Under the pieces are notes generated by a model that saw only the letters and a program-made list of their open reading frames with translations, was not told the origin of the DNA and made no database searches. A DNA stretch of 64,000 bases, from NCBI RefSeq assembly GCF_004768545.1, contig NZ_CP038634.1, positions 682,001 to 746,000 on the forward strand, given 5' to 3'. The position numbers were made by a program, and so were the translations under genes. This document shows positions 1 through 8,276 of the stretch, in pieces; the stretch's first letter is position 1; each line of letters opens with the position of its first letter. Source of the stretch: Cupriavidus oxalaticus (GTDB lineage: Bacteria; Pseudomonadota; Gammaproteobacteria; Burkholderiales; Burkholderiaceae).

Positions 1-647
1 ATCGGCGCCAGCCCGGTGCCGGTGGCCACCATCAGCAGCGGCCGGTAGTCGCGGGACCGGTAGAAGAAGTTGCCGAGCGGCAGTTCGACGTCGATTGCAT
101 CGCCAGCCCGCATGCGCGGCAGGATGCCGTCGGTAAAGGCGCCGCCCGGAATGCGCCGCACGTGCAGGTCGACCCGCCCGTCCCGCGGCACCGACGCCAT
201 CGAAAAGCTGCGCGCGAGCCCGTCGGTACTCACCAGCTTCAGGTATTGGCCGGGGCGATAGTCCAGCGTGCCCGCGTCCGGCACCTCCAGTTCGACGTGC
301 ATGACGTCCGCCGACAGCGGGCGCACCGCCTGCACCACCGCGCGGTGCCGCGCGGGCTCGGCGCAGGCCTCGCCCTCACGTGCGGTGCCGATGACGAGGT
401 CGGCCAGCGGCTGTGCCTGGCAAGCGAGCGCGTAACCGGCGGCAGCCTCGTCCGGCGCGAGGCCGAACGGCTCCTCGTCGTAGCGCACCTGCCCGTCGAA
501 CAGGCGGATGCGGCAGGTGCCGCAGCCGCCCAGCTGGCAGTCGTGCGGCAAGGCGATGCTGGCGCGCTGCGCGGCCTGCAGCAGCGTCTCGCCGCGCTCG
601 ACGAAAAAGACCTGCTGCGTATCGGCGATCTGGATGCGGTACGACAT
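1..647 (-). CDS. ferredoxin-linked flavin reductase (partial, C-terminus outside window)
   Basis: The 5' end of the gene is here and the rest runs off the left edge. Residues 1-90 form a plant-type [2Fe-2S] domain with C37, C42, C45 and C76. An FAD-binding barrel follows with the RSFS motif, and then the start of the NAD(P)-binding part (MVATGTGLAP) at the edge. This is the layout of class IB oxygenase reductases and CDP-6-deoxyglucoseen-reductase-like proteins, which move electrons from NAD(P)H through FAD to the iron-sulphur centre. It is the last seen gene of a minus-strand set that begins with the diiron protein at 3384, so it probably supplies electrons to that enzyme, directly or through the small ferredoxins at 7275 and 7972. 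The substrate system is not identifiable from sequence. Confidence 0.85.
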   Translation of the reverse strand, partial: MSYRIQIADTQQVFFVERGETLLQAAQRASIALPHDCQLGGCGTCRIRLFDGQVRYDEEPFGLAPDEAAAGYALACQAQPLADLVIGTAREGEACAEPARHRAVVQAVRPLSADVMHVELEVPDAGTLDYRPGQYLKLVSTDGLARSFSMASVPRDGRVDLHVRRIPGGAFTDGILPRMRAGDAIDVELPLGNFFYRSRDYRPLLMVATGTGLAP

Positions 648-674
648 GGAACCTCCGCTAAGACGAACTTGTAC

Positions 675-1154
675 TTACTTCTTGATATCGGCCTGCACCA
701 GCACCTTCAGGTCCTGCGGCGCCAGCAGTTCGGCCAGTGCCTGCAGCGCCGCCAGCCCTGCCTGCGTGTCCTGCTCGCCGTTGCCGCCCGACAGGCCGAT
801 GCCGCCGATCACCTCGTCGTTGACCACGATCGGGAAGCCGCCGACGAACGCCGCGAACTTGCCTTCGAAGCTCCACTGGATGCCGAAGGCCTCGTTGCCA
901 GGCAGCGCCGGCCCGTTCGGCGGCGTGGTGAACAGGTGGGTGGAGCGCTTGTGGCCCGCGGCGGTGAACGCCTTGTTCCACGCGATCTGCGGCCCGGTGA
1001 TGCGGGCACCGTCCATGCGTTCGAGCGCGAGCGGGTAGCCGCCCTCGTCGACCACGCAGATCGACTCCAGCACGCCGATTTCCTCCGAGCGCCGGATCGC
1101 GGCGGCAACCATGTGGCGCGCTTCGCGCAGTTCCAGCTTGATGGCTTTCTTCAT
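675..1154 (-). CDS. GlcG/HbpS family protein (DUF336)
   Basis: 159 residues with the features of the GlcG/HbpS/PduO-C family: the N-terminal LxxAxxMxxAAxxRSEEIG segment, the VVDEGGYPLALERMDGA stretch, and the glycine-rich GGFPIVVNDEVIGGIGLSGG core. Members bind heme, cobalamin or unknown small ligands, and many sit in catabolic operons without a proven role. It lies 27 bp downstream of the aldehyde dehydrogenase and 27 bp upstream of the reductase, so it is very likely co-transcribed with both. The start is supported by an AGGAG-like sequence (AAGGAGTC on the coding strand) just before the ATG. The family call is secure; the function is unknown. Confidence 0.85.
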   Translation of the reverse strand: MKKAIKLELREARHMVAAAIRRSEEIGVLESICVVDEGGYPLALERMDGARITGPQIAWNKAFTAAGHKRSTHLFTTPPNGPALPGNEAFGIQWSFEGKFAAFVGGFPIVVNDEVIGGIGLSGGNGEQDTQAGLAALQALAELLAPQDLKVLVQADIKK

Positions 1155-1181
1155 CGGTAAGACTCCTTGCGGCGGCCGGGC

Positions 1182-2627
1182 TCAGGCGCCCCGGTAGACC
1201 GTCTTGACCTGCGTATAGAATTCCAGCCCGGTGCGGCCCGACTCGCGGAAGGTCGAGGTGCTAGACCTCTTGACCCCGCCGAACGGCGCGTTGACCAGGT
1301 TGCCCGTGGTGGTGCGGTTGATCTTGACCGTGCCCGCCTCGATGTCGGTGGCGAAGTGGTGGATGTAGCGCGGGTTGCTGGTGACGATGGCCGCGGCCAG
1401 GCCGTACTCGGTATCGTTGGCCTTGGCGATGGCGTCGGCGTAGCCGGTAAATCCGATGATGGCGATCACAGGCCCGAAGATCTCCTCGCGCGCGATCCGC
1501 ATCTGCTGCGTCACGTCGGTGAACACCGTCGGCGCGACGTAATAGCCCTTGTCGAGATCGCCGCCGGTCAGCCGCGTGCCGCCGCACAGCAGCGTCGCCT
1601 CGGACTTGCCGATGTCGATATAGCGCAGCACGGTCTCCAGCTGCCTGGCCGAGGCCAGCGGCCCGAGATCCATGCCCGGCGTCATGCCGCTGCCGACCTT
1701 GAGCGTTGCGACTTTCGCCAGCAGGCGCTCGGTGTATGCCGCCTTCATGGATTCGGCCACCAGCACGCGGCTGGTGCCGGTGCAGGCTTGCCCCGACAGC
1801 GAGAAGCCGCCCTTGATGGTCAGGTCGACGGCGCGATCCAGGTCGGCGTCTTCCATCACGATCAGCGGGTTCTTGCCGCCGAGTTCCATCTGCGTGCGCG
1901 TGGTCAGCGGCGCCGCGCGGTGGATCTGCTCGCCGGCGCGCGACGACCCGGTGAACGAGATCGCGCGCACCACAGGCGCTTCGGTGATGGTTGCGCCGAT
2001 CTCGGCGGCGCTGCCGGTGATGAAGTTCAGCACGCCCTTGGGCAGCCCGGCCTTGACCAGCGCCTCGGCCAGCCGGTAGCCCGACAGCGGCGCCTCGGAC
2101 GACGGCTTGAACACCACCGTGTTGCCGGTCACCAGCGCCGGCGCGAGCTTGCGCGCGGGAATCGATACCGGGAAATTCCACGGCGCGATCACCGTCACCA
2201 CGCCCAGCGGCTCGCGCTGGCTGTAGACGAGCTGGTCAGGGTCGTCGTTGGGGAACACCTCGCCGTTGAAGGTCTGCGCTTCCACGGCATAGAAGCGCAG
2301 CGTCTGGGCCGAGCGCAGCACCTCGTCGCGCGCCAGCGCCAGCGCCTTGCCTTCCTCGCGGGTCAGCTCGGCGGCGATGCTGTCGGCGTTGGCTTCAAGG
2401 TGCTCCGCCGCGCGGTTGAGGATGGCGGCGCGCTTGCCGACCGGGGTCTTTCTCCAGCCGGCAAAGGCTGCCGCCGCGGCCGCCACGGCCGCCTGCGCGT
2501 CGACCGCGGACGACGCCTGGAAGCGGCCCACGAGGTCGGCGGTGTCGGCCGGGTTGACGTTGTCGAAGGTGCGGCCCGACTGGCAGGCCGTCCATTCGCC
2601 GTCGATATGGTTCAGGAATACGGTCAT
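1182..2627 (-). CDS. NAD(P)+-dependent aldehyde dehydrogenase
   Basis: 481 residues, the normal length for the ALDH superfamily. Visible catalytic elements are the PWNFP motif with N151, the general base E248 in MELGGKN, and the nucleophile C282 in SGQACTG. The closest group by eye is the semialdehyde dehydrogenases (succinate, 2,5-dioxovalerate or vanillin type), but the substrate cannot be set. It oxidises an aldehyde to an acid in the cytoplasm. It lies 25 bp after the diiron-protein gene and 27 bp before the GlcG-like gene, so it probably removes an aldehyde made by the diiron enzyme or by another enzyme of this cassette. Confidence 0.88.
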   Translation of the reverse strand: MTVFLNHIDGEWTACQSGRTFDNVNPADTADLVGRFQASSAVDAQAAVAAAAAAFAGWRKTPVGKRAAILNRAAEHLEANADSIAAELTREEGKALALARDEVLRSAQTLRFYAVEAQTFNGEVFPNDDPDQLVYSQREPLGVVTVIAPWNFPVSIPARKLAPALVTGNTVVFKPSSEAPLSGYRLAEALVKAGLPKGVLNFITGSAAEIGATITEAPVVRAISFTGSSRAGEQIHRAAPLTTRTQMELGGKNPLIVMEDADLDRAVDLTIKGGFSLSGQACTGTSRVLVAESMKAAYTERLLAKVATLKVGSGMTPGMDLGPLASARQLETVLRYIDIGKSEATLLCGGTRLTGGDLDKGYYVAPTVFTDVTQQMRIAREEIFGPVIAIIGFTGYADAIAKANDTEYGLAAAIVTSNPRYIHHFATDIEAGTVKINRTTTGNLVNAPFGGVKRSSTSTFRESGRTGLEFYTQVKTVYRGA

Positions 2628-2652
2628 CGTCGATCCCGTTGCGTGGCGGCGC

Positions 2653-3384
2653 TCAGGCTGCCATGTCGAGTTCGGGCAGCGGCAGTTCTTTCTCGACGTA
2701 GTCGTGATAGAGCGCGGTGGTGTACAGCAGCCGCATCTGCGCGCCGATCTCGCAGATCTTCAGGCAGCGCTGCTGCAGCTCCGGCGTGTTGGCGTGCTCC
2801 AGCACGATCTGGTAGCCGCGCTCGCCGTGGATCTCGTCCGAGACGATATGCAGGTCGAAGAACTCGACCTCTTCGTCGGTGAACTGGTACTTGTCGCGCA
2901 GCGTCGGGGTCTGCTTGCGGTAGATCGACGGCACCTGCGATTCCAGCCCCACCACCAGGCCGGCCACCGCCACGATCGGGTCTTCGCGCATGGCCACCGC
3001 ATAGCACCAGCTCTGCAGGCCGCGCGTGGTGGGCGACATGTTGTCCGGGTCGGTCACGCGCTCGCGCGTGGTGCCGCAGGCTTCGGCAAAGCGGATCAGC
3101 AGGTCGGTGTGGCGGTCGCCGCCGATCTCTTCCTCGTACATGTTCGCGAGCAGGAAATCCTTGGCTTCGGTATAGCGGTCCGGCGTGCGGGCGTAGATGT
3201 AGCCCAGGTAGTCCGCGAACGGGCCGACGTAGTGGTAGTGGTTCTCGGCCCAGCGCGCGAGATGGGCGCGGGTCAGCTTGCCGCTGGCCCAGGCTACGCT
3301 GAACGGCGCCTTGTTGGCGCTCTTGCCTTTGATGGCTTCTTCGAGGGCGGCACGGAAATCTTCGCGGTTCATCAGTTCGGCCAT
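2653..3384 (-). CDS. heme-oxygenase-like diiron (HDO/TenA-PqqC fold) protein
   Basis: 243 residues from the ATG at 3384, which has AGGAG upstream; a longer reading frame reaches 3468 but has no such site. The alpha-helical sequence resembles the TenA/PqqC/CADD group. The metal-ligand pattern of heme-oxygenase-like diiron proteins is complete: E85-x6-H92, then E148, then H179-x3-D183-x2-H186. This is the same order and spacing known for CADD of Chlamydia, so the protein probably binds two metal ions and activates O2 rather than hydrolysing thiamin. It is the first gene of an operon with an aldehyde dehydrogenase, a GlcG-like protein and a flavin/ferredoxin reductase. Its substrate is unknown. 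The nearby ferredoxins fit an oxidase or oxygenase that needs external electrons. Confidence 0.85.
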   Translation of the reverse strand: MAELMNREDFRAALEEAIKGKSANKAPFSVAWASGKLTRAHLARWAENHYHYVGPFADYLGYIYARTPDRYTEAKDFLLANMYEEEIGGDRHTDLLIRFAEACGTTRERVTDPDNMSPTTRGLQSWCYAVAMREDPIVAVAGLVVGLESQVPSIYRKQTPTLRDKYQFTDEEVEFFDLHIVSDEIHGERGYQIVLEHANTPELQQRCLKICEIGAQMRLLYTTALYHDYVEKELPLPELDMAA

Positions 3385-3470
3385 GACGGGGGCTCCTGGT
3401 TGGCGATACGGGGCGATTCGGTGGGTTGGATGCCGGGGCCGGCTCGCATGGCGGATCGGCCTCGGCATGT

Positions 3471-3490
3471 TTGTATACTATATACAGTCA
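3471..3490 (-). promoter_or_regulatory. candidate GTATAC operator upstream of the diiron-protein operon
   Basis: The stretch TTGTATACTATATACAGTCA lies 87-106 bp before the diiron-protein start. GTATACTATAT (3473-3483) recurs exactly, in the opposite orientation, at 5608-5618 before the permease gene, and GTATACAGTC is found at 5430-5439. Short GTATAC-centred palindromes are common targets of FCD-type GntR regulators. No such regulator is inside the window, so the assignment to GntR is inference. Confidence 0.45.
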
Positions 3491-3561
3491 ATCGGAGACG
3501 ACAAGGGCTCTGTTGACTAATCACGTCGGTGTTTACCCGGCGCTGGAGCGAGCGACGGCGC

Positions 3562-4494
3562 TCAGGCGGCGCGGCGCTCTGCCCCGCCCGCGATGCGCGA
3601 CCAGGCGAAACCAGCCAGCGCCACGTCTTCCAGCCCCACGCCGACCGACTTGTAGATCACGATGTCGTCGTCGCGCTGCCTTGGCGACGCCTTGCCGAGC
3701 ACGACGTCCGCCAGTTCCACGATCTTGTCCGCCGGCAGCGCTTGCGGATCGGCCAGCACGATATCGCCGGCCTCGCGGGTCGATTGCGGCCGCCACTCCA
3801 CCACGACCGCGGCGGCGCGGCGCAGCGCGGCGTCGTCCAGTTCGCGCGTATGCGGCAGGCTGGAGCCGATGGCGGCCACGAAGGCGCCCGGCCGGATCGA
3901 CGTGCCGGCGAACAGCGGCGTGGTCGCGCGCGAGGCCGTGACAATGATGTCGGCCTCGGCCACCGCCGCATCGGGCTCGGCCAGCGCCACCGGGATGCCG
4001 CACAGCGCCGACAGGCGCTCGGGCATGCCGGCGTCCGCATGCGGATCGGACACCAGGATGCGTTCCAGCCCCAGCGTGGCGCCGAGCTGGCGCGCGTGCT
4101 GGGCGCCCTGCGTGCCGGCGCCGAACAAGGCCAGCGTGCGCGCGCCGGGACGGGCCAGCCGCTGCGCCGCCAGCGTGGTGCACGCCGCGGTGCGCAGGCG
4201 CGTGATGGCGCCGGCGTCGAACGAAGCCAGCGGCCGGCCGTCTTCGGTCGAGAAGATCAGGATGACAAAGGAAAACTGGCCGTTGATGGTGGTGTAGACC
4301 TTGGCCCCGGCCACGCCCTGCTGCGGAATCACCGCCCCCAGCGTGGACAGCTTGACGCCGCCGGCCTCGGTGCGGATGCGCTCCTGCATCGCGGCGTCGC
4401 CGCGCCCGAAGCTGGAAAACGCCGCCTCCATGACCTGCCGGGCATCTTCCGGGGTGACGTGGGCATCGATCATCGCGTCTGTGATGTGCTGCAT
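3562..4494 (-). CDS. ornithine cyclodeaminase / mu-crystallin family protein
   Basis: 310 residues. The family is recognised by the Rossmann motif GAGTQG at 125-130, K65 in GAKVYT and R101 in the TRLRTAACTTLAA helix, which correspond to conserved residues of the ornithine cyclodeaminase fold. Members use NAD(P) as cyclodeaminases, imine or ketimine reductases, or alanine/lysine dehydrogenases. GGAG stands before the ATG. It follows the TauE-like permease gene by about 60 bp and precedes the operator of the diiron operon, all on the minus strand. Its presence points to a nitrogen-containing (amino-acid or cyclic-imine) substrate for this cassette, but that is inference. Confidence 0.87.
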   Translation of the reverse strand: MQHITDAMIDAHVTPEDARQVMEAAFSSFGRGDAAMQERIRTEAGGVKLSTLGAVIPQQGVAGAKVYTTINGQFSFVILIFSTEDGRPLASFDAGAITRLRTAACTTLAAQRLARPGARTLALFGAGTQGAQHARQLGATLGLERILVSDPHADAGMPERLSALCGIPVALAEPDAAVAEADIIVTASRATTPLFAGTSIRPGAFVAAIGSSLPHTRELDDAALRRAAAVVVEWRPQSTREAGDIVLADPQALPADKIVELADVVLGKASPRQRDDDIVIYKSVGVGLEDVALAGFAWSRIAGGAERRAA

Positions 4495-4554
4495 GGAAAC
4501 TCCGCTGGTTAGGTTGAGCTGGAAAAATTCGGAAGCGCCGCGGGCCCGGCGGCA

Positions 4555-5310
4555 TCAGGCAAATGCCGCGCGGCCGAGCACGCCCAGCGCGCCGGCCGCG
4601 CACAGGCCCAGCAGCAGGCGGCGCACCGCAGTGGGAGACACCCGCCCGCGCAGCCGGTTGGACAGCGCGAAACCGGCCAGCAGGAACGGCGCCAGCACCA
4701 GCGCCAGCACCAGTTGCGGCAGGCCGAAGCGCCCGGCCAGCGCCAGCATGGCGAGCGACAGCACCGCCCCGCCGGACAGGATGCAGCCCATGGTCGCGCG
4801 CAACGGCGCGGGCGCCATGTGCTGCATGACGAGCGCGAACGGCGGCGCGCCGGCCGAGGTGATCGTCCCCATGAAGCCAGACAAGGTGCCCGCCACGACC
4901 ACGTTGCGGGTGCTAGGCAGCAGGCGCCAGCCGAGCAGGCTCAGCGCCACGGCGGCGAGGATCGACAGCGAGAACAGCAGCGCCAGCGGACCCGGGGCCA
5001 GCCACGCGATGGTCAGCACCGCCGCGGCGCCGCCCAGCGCACGGCCGGCCAGTGCAAGGCCGGCGATGTTCCAGACGATGGCCTCGCGCTCGCGCAGGGC
5101 GCCCATCAGCGACAGGCAGCAGCCCATCGCCAGCAGCGGCCCCGGCACGAGGTCAGGGAAGAAGATCGCGCCCAGCGGCGCCGACAGCATGGCAAAGCCG
5201 ATCCCGCCCACACCCTGCAGGCAGGCCCCCGCCAGGATGAGCAGTCCCATCGACAGGTAGGCCGGGACGGACAGGCCGGCGGGCAGCATCGCGAGCAACG
5301 GATCGGGCAT
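4555..5310 (-). CDS. TauE/SafE family sulfite/organic-anion exporter-like permease
   Basis: 251 residues from the ATG at 5310. The open frame extends to 5658, but the extra N-terminus is polar, low in sense and crosses the regulatory region, so the internal start is preferred; its ribosome site is weak. The protein is almost wholly hydrophobic, with about eight membrane segments and two related halves opening with GLLILAGACLQGVGGIGFAM and TLSGFMGTITSAGAPP, as in TauE/SafE (DUF81) permeases. These move small anions such as sulfite, sulfoacetate or organic acids. It probably forms a transcription unit with the cyclodeaminase-like gene. Direction and substrate of transport are unknown. Confidence 0.8.
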   Translation of the reverse strand: MPDPLLAMLPAGLSVPAYLSMGLLILAGACLQGVGGIGFAMLSAPLGAIFFPDLVPGPLLAMGCCLSLMGALREREAIVWNIAGLALAGRALGGAAAVLTIAWLAPGPLALLFSLSILAAVALSLLGWRLLPSTRNVVVAGTLSGFMGTITSAGAPPFALVMQHMAPAPLRATMGCILSGGAVLSLAMLALAGRFGLPQLVLALVLAPFLLAGFALSNRLRGRVSPTAVRRLLLGLCAAGALGVLGRAAFA

Positions 5311-5682
5311 GGCGGAAACGGTAGTGGCGGGAATAGCCGGACGGCCAGGCTGAGTGGGCGGATTGCCCGGGAACGGGCATGCGTCCTGCTCATCTGGCTC
5401 GATTGTCCCGCCGAAATCGATACATAACGGTATACAGTCTACATATTGAGGATGCGCCGGGCAACCGGCCCGCCGATGGGATGCACCAATGGGAGGACCT
5501 TGAAAGCGGGCGAATTCCCAATAAATGTGCGCCTTAGAGCGATCCGCACCATTCTCGCGTAAGCGTAAGTCCGGATGCGAAATCGCTTGGCGCGAAGACA
5601 CTATGGAATATAGTATACCGAAACGGGTGCAGCGCAGCCCAGTGCATCCGCCCCACAAACCCTCCGCCCCCAGGGAGTCTTC
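5311..5682. promoter_or_regulatory. divergent control region with two GTATAC elements
   Basis: This 372-bp region separates the minus-strand TauE-like gene from the plus-strand permease gene. It holds GGTATACAGTCTACAT starting at 5429 and ATATAGTATACCG at 5608-5620. The second is the reverse complement of part of the element at 3471-3490 over 11 bp. The spacing allows one element for each divergent promoter. GGGAG sits before the ATG at 5683. No other gene was found here. Confidence 0.5.
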
Positions 5683-7221
5683 ATGTCACAACAAGTCGTG
5701 ATCGGTGCCGCGCACTGGATCTATCTGTCAGGGGTAGCAGTCATCGTGCTGACGATGATCCTGCGCGCCAATGTTGTTGTCCCGTCGATCGTCGGCACCG
5801 CCCTGGTCGTCTTTGCGCTGACCGGCAGCCCGGTGTCGGCACTGGGCGGGGTGTTTTCCGCGAGCCTGGTTGCCGCCAAGGAGCTGTTCAATATCTTCCT
5901 GGTGATTGCATTCATGACGGCGCTGCTCAATGCGCTCAAGACGCTGCGCTCCGACATCCGCATGGTCGAGCCCTTCCGCGTGGTGATGAAGAACGGGCAT
6001 TCGGCGTTCTTTATCCTGGCGGGCATCACCTACGTCATCTCGCTGTTCTTCTGGCCGACGCCGGCCGTGCCGCTGGTCTCGGCCATCCTGCTGCCCGCCG
6101 CGATCGCGGCGGGGCTGCCGCCGCTGGCGGGCGCGATGGCGATCGCCATTGCCGGTCAGGGCATGGCGTTGTCGTCGGACTATGTGATCGGCGTCGCGCC
6201 GGGCATCAGCGCCAAGGCCGCCGGTGCGGCGGTCAGCGCCGCGGTGGTGGCCGACCGCGCGCTGGCCCTGTCGATCATCACCGGCTGCATCGCGCTGTGC
6301 CTGGCGTACCTGTCGATGCGCAAGCACATCGTGCCGGCTTGCGGCACCCTGCTCGACCGCTGGCAGGCGCAGGCGGGCGGCACCGCCGAAGCGATCGACG
6401 GCGGCATCACCTTCGACAAGGCCGAGATCGCCAGGGGCACCGCCCACACCGAACCGCTTGCCACCGACAGCAATATCGAGGCAAGCCTGTCGATGGTGGC
6501 AAGGCGCCGGGTGAAGTGGTCGAAATGCTTTGCCATCGTGACGCCGGTTGCCTTCCTCGCGGTGGTCGCCGTGATGGTGCTGCCCAAGCTCGGCACCGGC
6601 GTGCAGGATCTGAAGGGCGGCGACGCGGCCGCGCTGGTCGGCGGCGTCGCGGCGGTACTGATGATGCTGGCGACGCTGGCGGCCGAAGGCCCGCGCCGCA
6701 TGCTCGACGTCTGCCCGGAGCACATCACCGACGGCTTCGTCTTCGCCTTCAAGGCGATGGGCTCGGTGCTGCCGATCGCCGGCTTCTTCTTCGTCGGCGC
6801 CGGCGAGACCGCCGCGCAGATCCTCGGCCTGCCGCCGGGCAAGGCGCCGAGCCTGCTGTTCGAGCTGATCCAGGCCTACCAGCACATGATCCCGGACAAC
6901 CACGTGCTGGTCGCCTTCGGCGTGCTGCTGGTCGGCATGATCACCGGCATCGACGGCTCAGGTTTCGCGGGCCTGCCGCTGACCGGCACGCTGGCCGGCG
7001 CGCTGGGGCCGGTGGTCGGCTTCGACCCGGCCACGCTGGCGGCCGTGGGCCAGATGGGCGCGGTCTGGACCGGCGGCGGCACGCTGGTGGCGTGGTCGTC
7101 GCTGATCGCGGTGGCAGGCTTCGCCCGGGTGCCGGTGCTGGAAGCGGTGCGCGCGCTGCTGATCCCGGTGCTGATCGGGCTGGGCTGCTCCACCGTGGCG
7201 GCGATGGTGTTGTGGTCGTAG
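5683..7221 (+). CDS. multi-pass permease of unknown substrate (ion-transporter-superfamily-like)
   Basis: 512 residues, strongly hydrophobic, with about 12 predicted membrane spans. Visible features are the FFWPTPAVPLVSAILLPAAI segment, a GMALSSDYVIGVAPG re-entrant-like loop, a soluble loop near residues 225-285, and a second half with GIDGSGFAGLPLTGTLAG and MGAVWTGGGTLVAWSS. This recalls citrate/arsenite/lactate-permease-type (IT superfamily) carriers, but no named family was recognised with certainty. The ATG follows GGGAG. It leads the plus-strand unit that continues with two ferredoxins and a small protein, and its promoter carries the same element as the diiron operon. It may import the cassette's substrate. 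Confidence 0.7.
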   Translation: MSQQVVIGAAHWIYLSGVAVIVLTMILRANVVVPSIVGTALVVFALTGSPVSALGGVFSASLVAAKELFNIFLVIAFMTALLNALKTLRSDIRMVEPFRVVMKNGHSAFFILAGITYVISLFFWPTPAVPLVSAILLPAAIAAGLPPLAGAMAIAIAGQGMALSSDYVIGVAPGISAKAAGAAVSAAVVADRALALSIITGCIALCLAYLSMRKHIVPACGTLLDRWQAQAGGTAEAIDGGITFDKAEIARGTAHTEPLATDSNIEASLSMVARRRVKWSKCFAIVTPVAFLAVVAVMVLPKLGTGVQDLKGGDAAALVGGVAAVLMMLATLAAEGPRRMLDVCPEHITDGFVFAFKAMGSVLPIAGFFFVGAGETAAQILGLPPGKAPSLLFELIQAYQHMIPDNHVLVAFGVLLVGMITGIDGSGFAGLPLTGTLAGALGPVVGFDPATLAAVGQMGAVWTGGGTLVAWSSLIAVAGFARVPVLEAVRALLIPVLIGLGCSTVAAMVLWS

Positions 7222-7274
7222 GCGCCCGCAAGCATCGCTACCGCTGTTTTCCCTGACTTTTCCCAGACCTGACG

Positions 7275-7610
7275 ATGCCCAAAGTCACCTTCCACAAGCT
7301 CGGCGAGACCTTTGTCGACGAGGTCAAGCCCCAGACCAACCTGGTTGTCCGCGCCGGCATCCGGCAGTTCCCCTACCCCAACCTGCGCTACGAGTGCGGC
7401 ATGGGCAAATGCTCCAAGTGCGCCTGCCGCGTGCTCGCCGGGGCCGAGCACCTGCCGCCGCCCAACTGGAAGGAAAAGAAGCAGCTCGGCGAACGGCTCG
7501 AGCAGGGTTACCGGCTGGCGTGCCAGCTCTGGATCGAGCATGACATCGAGCTGGCCCAGGACGACCTGCCGGCCCCCGCCGCCCTCGCCACGGCAAGCGC
7601 GGGAGCCTGA
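7275..7610 (+). CDS. [2Fe-2S] ferredoxin, first copy
   Basis: 111 residues with a plant-type [2Fe-2S] binding pattern C41-x4-C46-x2-C49 and C83 (LACQ). A further cysteine, C51, stands next to the cluster. It carries electrons between a reductase and an oxygenase or oxidase in the cytoplasm. It starts 53 bp after the permease stop and ends 1 bp before the next start codon, so it is in one operon with both. The N-terminus (VTFHKLGETFVDEV) differs from the second ferredoxin at 7972, so the two are not recent duplicates. Confidence 0.85.
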   Translation: MPKVTFHKLGETFVDEVKPQTNLVVRAGIRQFPYPNLRYECGMGKCSKCACRVLAGAEHLPPPNWKEKKQLGERLEQGYRLACQLWIEHDIELAQDDLPAPAALATASAGA

Positions 7611-7611
7611 C

Positions 7612-7938
7612 ATGTTCGTGCTGCTCACCAGCCGCCCCGGCCAGTTCCGCACCGAGCCCACCGACGGCATGACCGCCGTCGAGGCATACGACTACGTGTT
7701 CTATGGCAAGCGCACTGCACGCTTCGTCATCGCCGAGCTGGCGGCCGATACAGCCGAAAGCAAGGTACGAGTGCAGGAGGAAACCCCACCCGGCATCGTC
7801 AACCTGATATCGACCAAGTTCCTCGACAAGTACGCCACGCTGGAGGCCGCCCGCGCCGCGCTGCGCGAGCTGGCCAGCTTCGGCAGCATGGACATCGCCC
7901 TCGTGCCCACGCCGGTCGCCGTGGGCGGCCAGTCCTGA
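7612..7938 (+). CDS. hypothetical protein between two ferredoxins
   Basis: 108 residues from the ATG at 7612, one base after the ferredoxin stop, with GGGAG upstream; the longer open frame from 7312 only shadows the ferredoxin. No family was recognised. The sequence (MFVLLTSRPGQFRTE, then VEAYDYVFYGKRTARFVIAE) looks like a small alpha/beta domain with no membrane span, signal peptide or cysteines. The tight position between two [2Fe-2S] ferredoxins suggests a subunit, effector or coupling protein of the oxygenase system, in the way small accessory proteins accompany multicomponent monooxygenases. That role is inference only. Confidence 0.7.
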   Translation: MFVLLTSRPGQFRTEPTDGMTAVEAYDYVFYGKRTARFVIAELAADTAESKVRVQEETPPGIVNLISTKFLDKYATLEAARAALRELASFGSMDIALVPTPVAVGGQS

Positions 7939-7971
7939 AGCCTCCCACACGCACGCTACGCATTCATCGCC

Positions 7972-8274
7972 ATGATCCAGATCACCTTCCTCACCAACCA
8001 CGGCAAGACGGTCAGCGCGCCGGTGAACAGCAACCTGCTGCGTGTGTCGCTGCGCGAGCGGGGCGGCATCCCGTTCAAGTGCGGCGGCGGCCTGTGCGGC
8101 ACCTGCAAGTGCCGCATCGACAAAGGCCGCGAGCATACCGACGCGGTCAAGCCGAAGGAAAAGAAACTGCTGACGGAAGAAGAACTCGCAGGGGGCTTCC
8201 GGCTGGCTTGCCAGACGTTCATCGAGGGCGATATCGCGGTGTCGTGGCAGCCCAGGGAGGCAGTCCGCGCCTGA
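7972..8274 (+). CDS. [2Fe-2S] ferredoxin, second copy
   Basis: 100 residues. The cluster ligands C37-x4-C42-x2-C45 (CGGGLCGTCKC) and C80 (LACQ) are in place, and the N-terminus MIQITFLTNHGKTVSAPV is typical of the first beta-hairpin of plant-type ferredoxins. It lies 33 bp after the small hypothetical gene and closes the plus-strand unit. The next gene is convergent, its stop only 2 bp away. Having two different ferredoxins plus a reductase with its own ferredoxin domain in one cassette suggests either two redox partners or two successive oxidation steps. Confidence 0.85.
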   Translation: MIQITFLTNHGKTVSAPVNSNLLRVSLRERGGIPFKCGGGLCGTCKCRIDKGREHTDAVKPKEKKLLTEEELAGGFRLACQTFIEGDIAVSWQPREAVRA

Positions 8275-8276
8275 AT

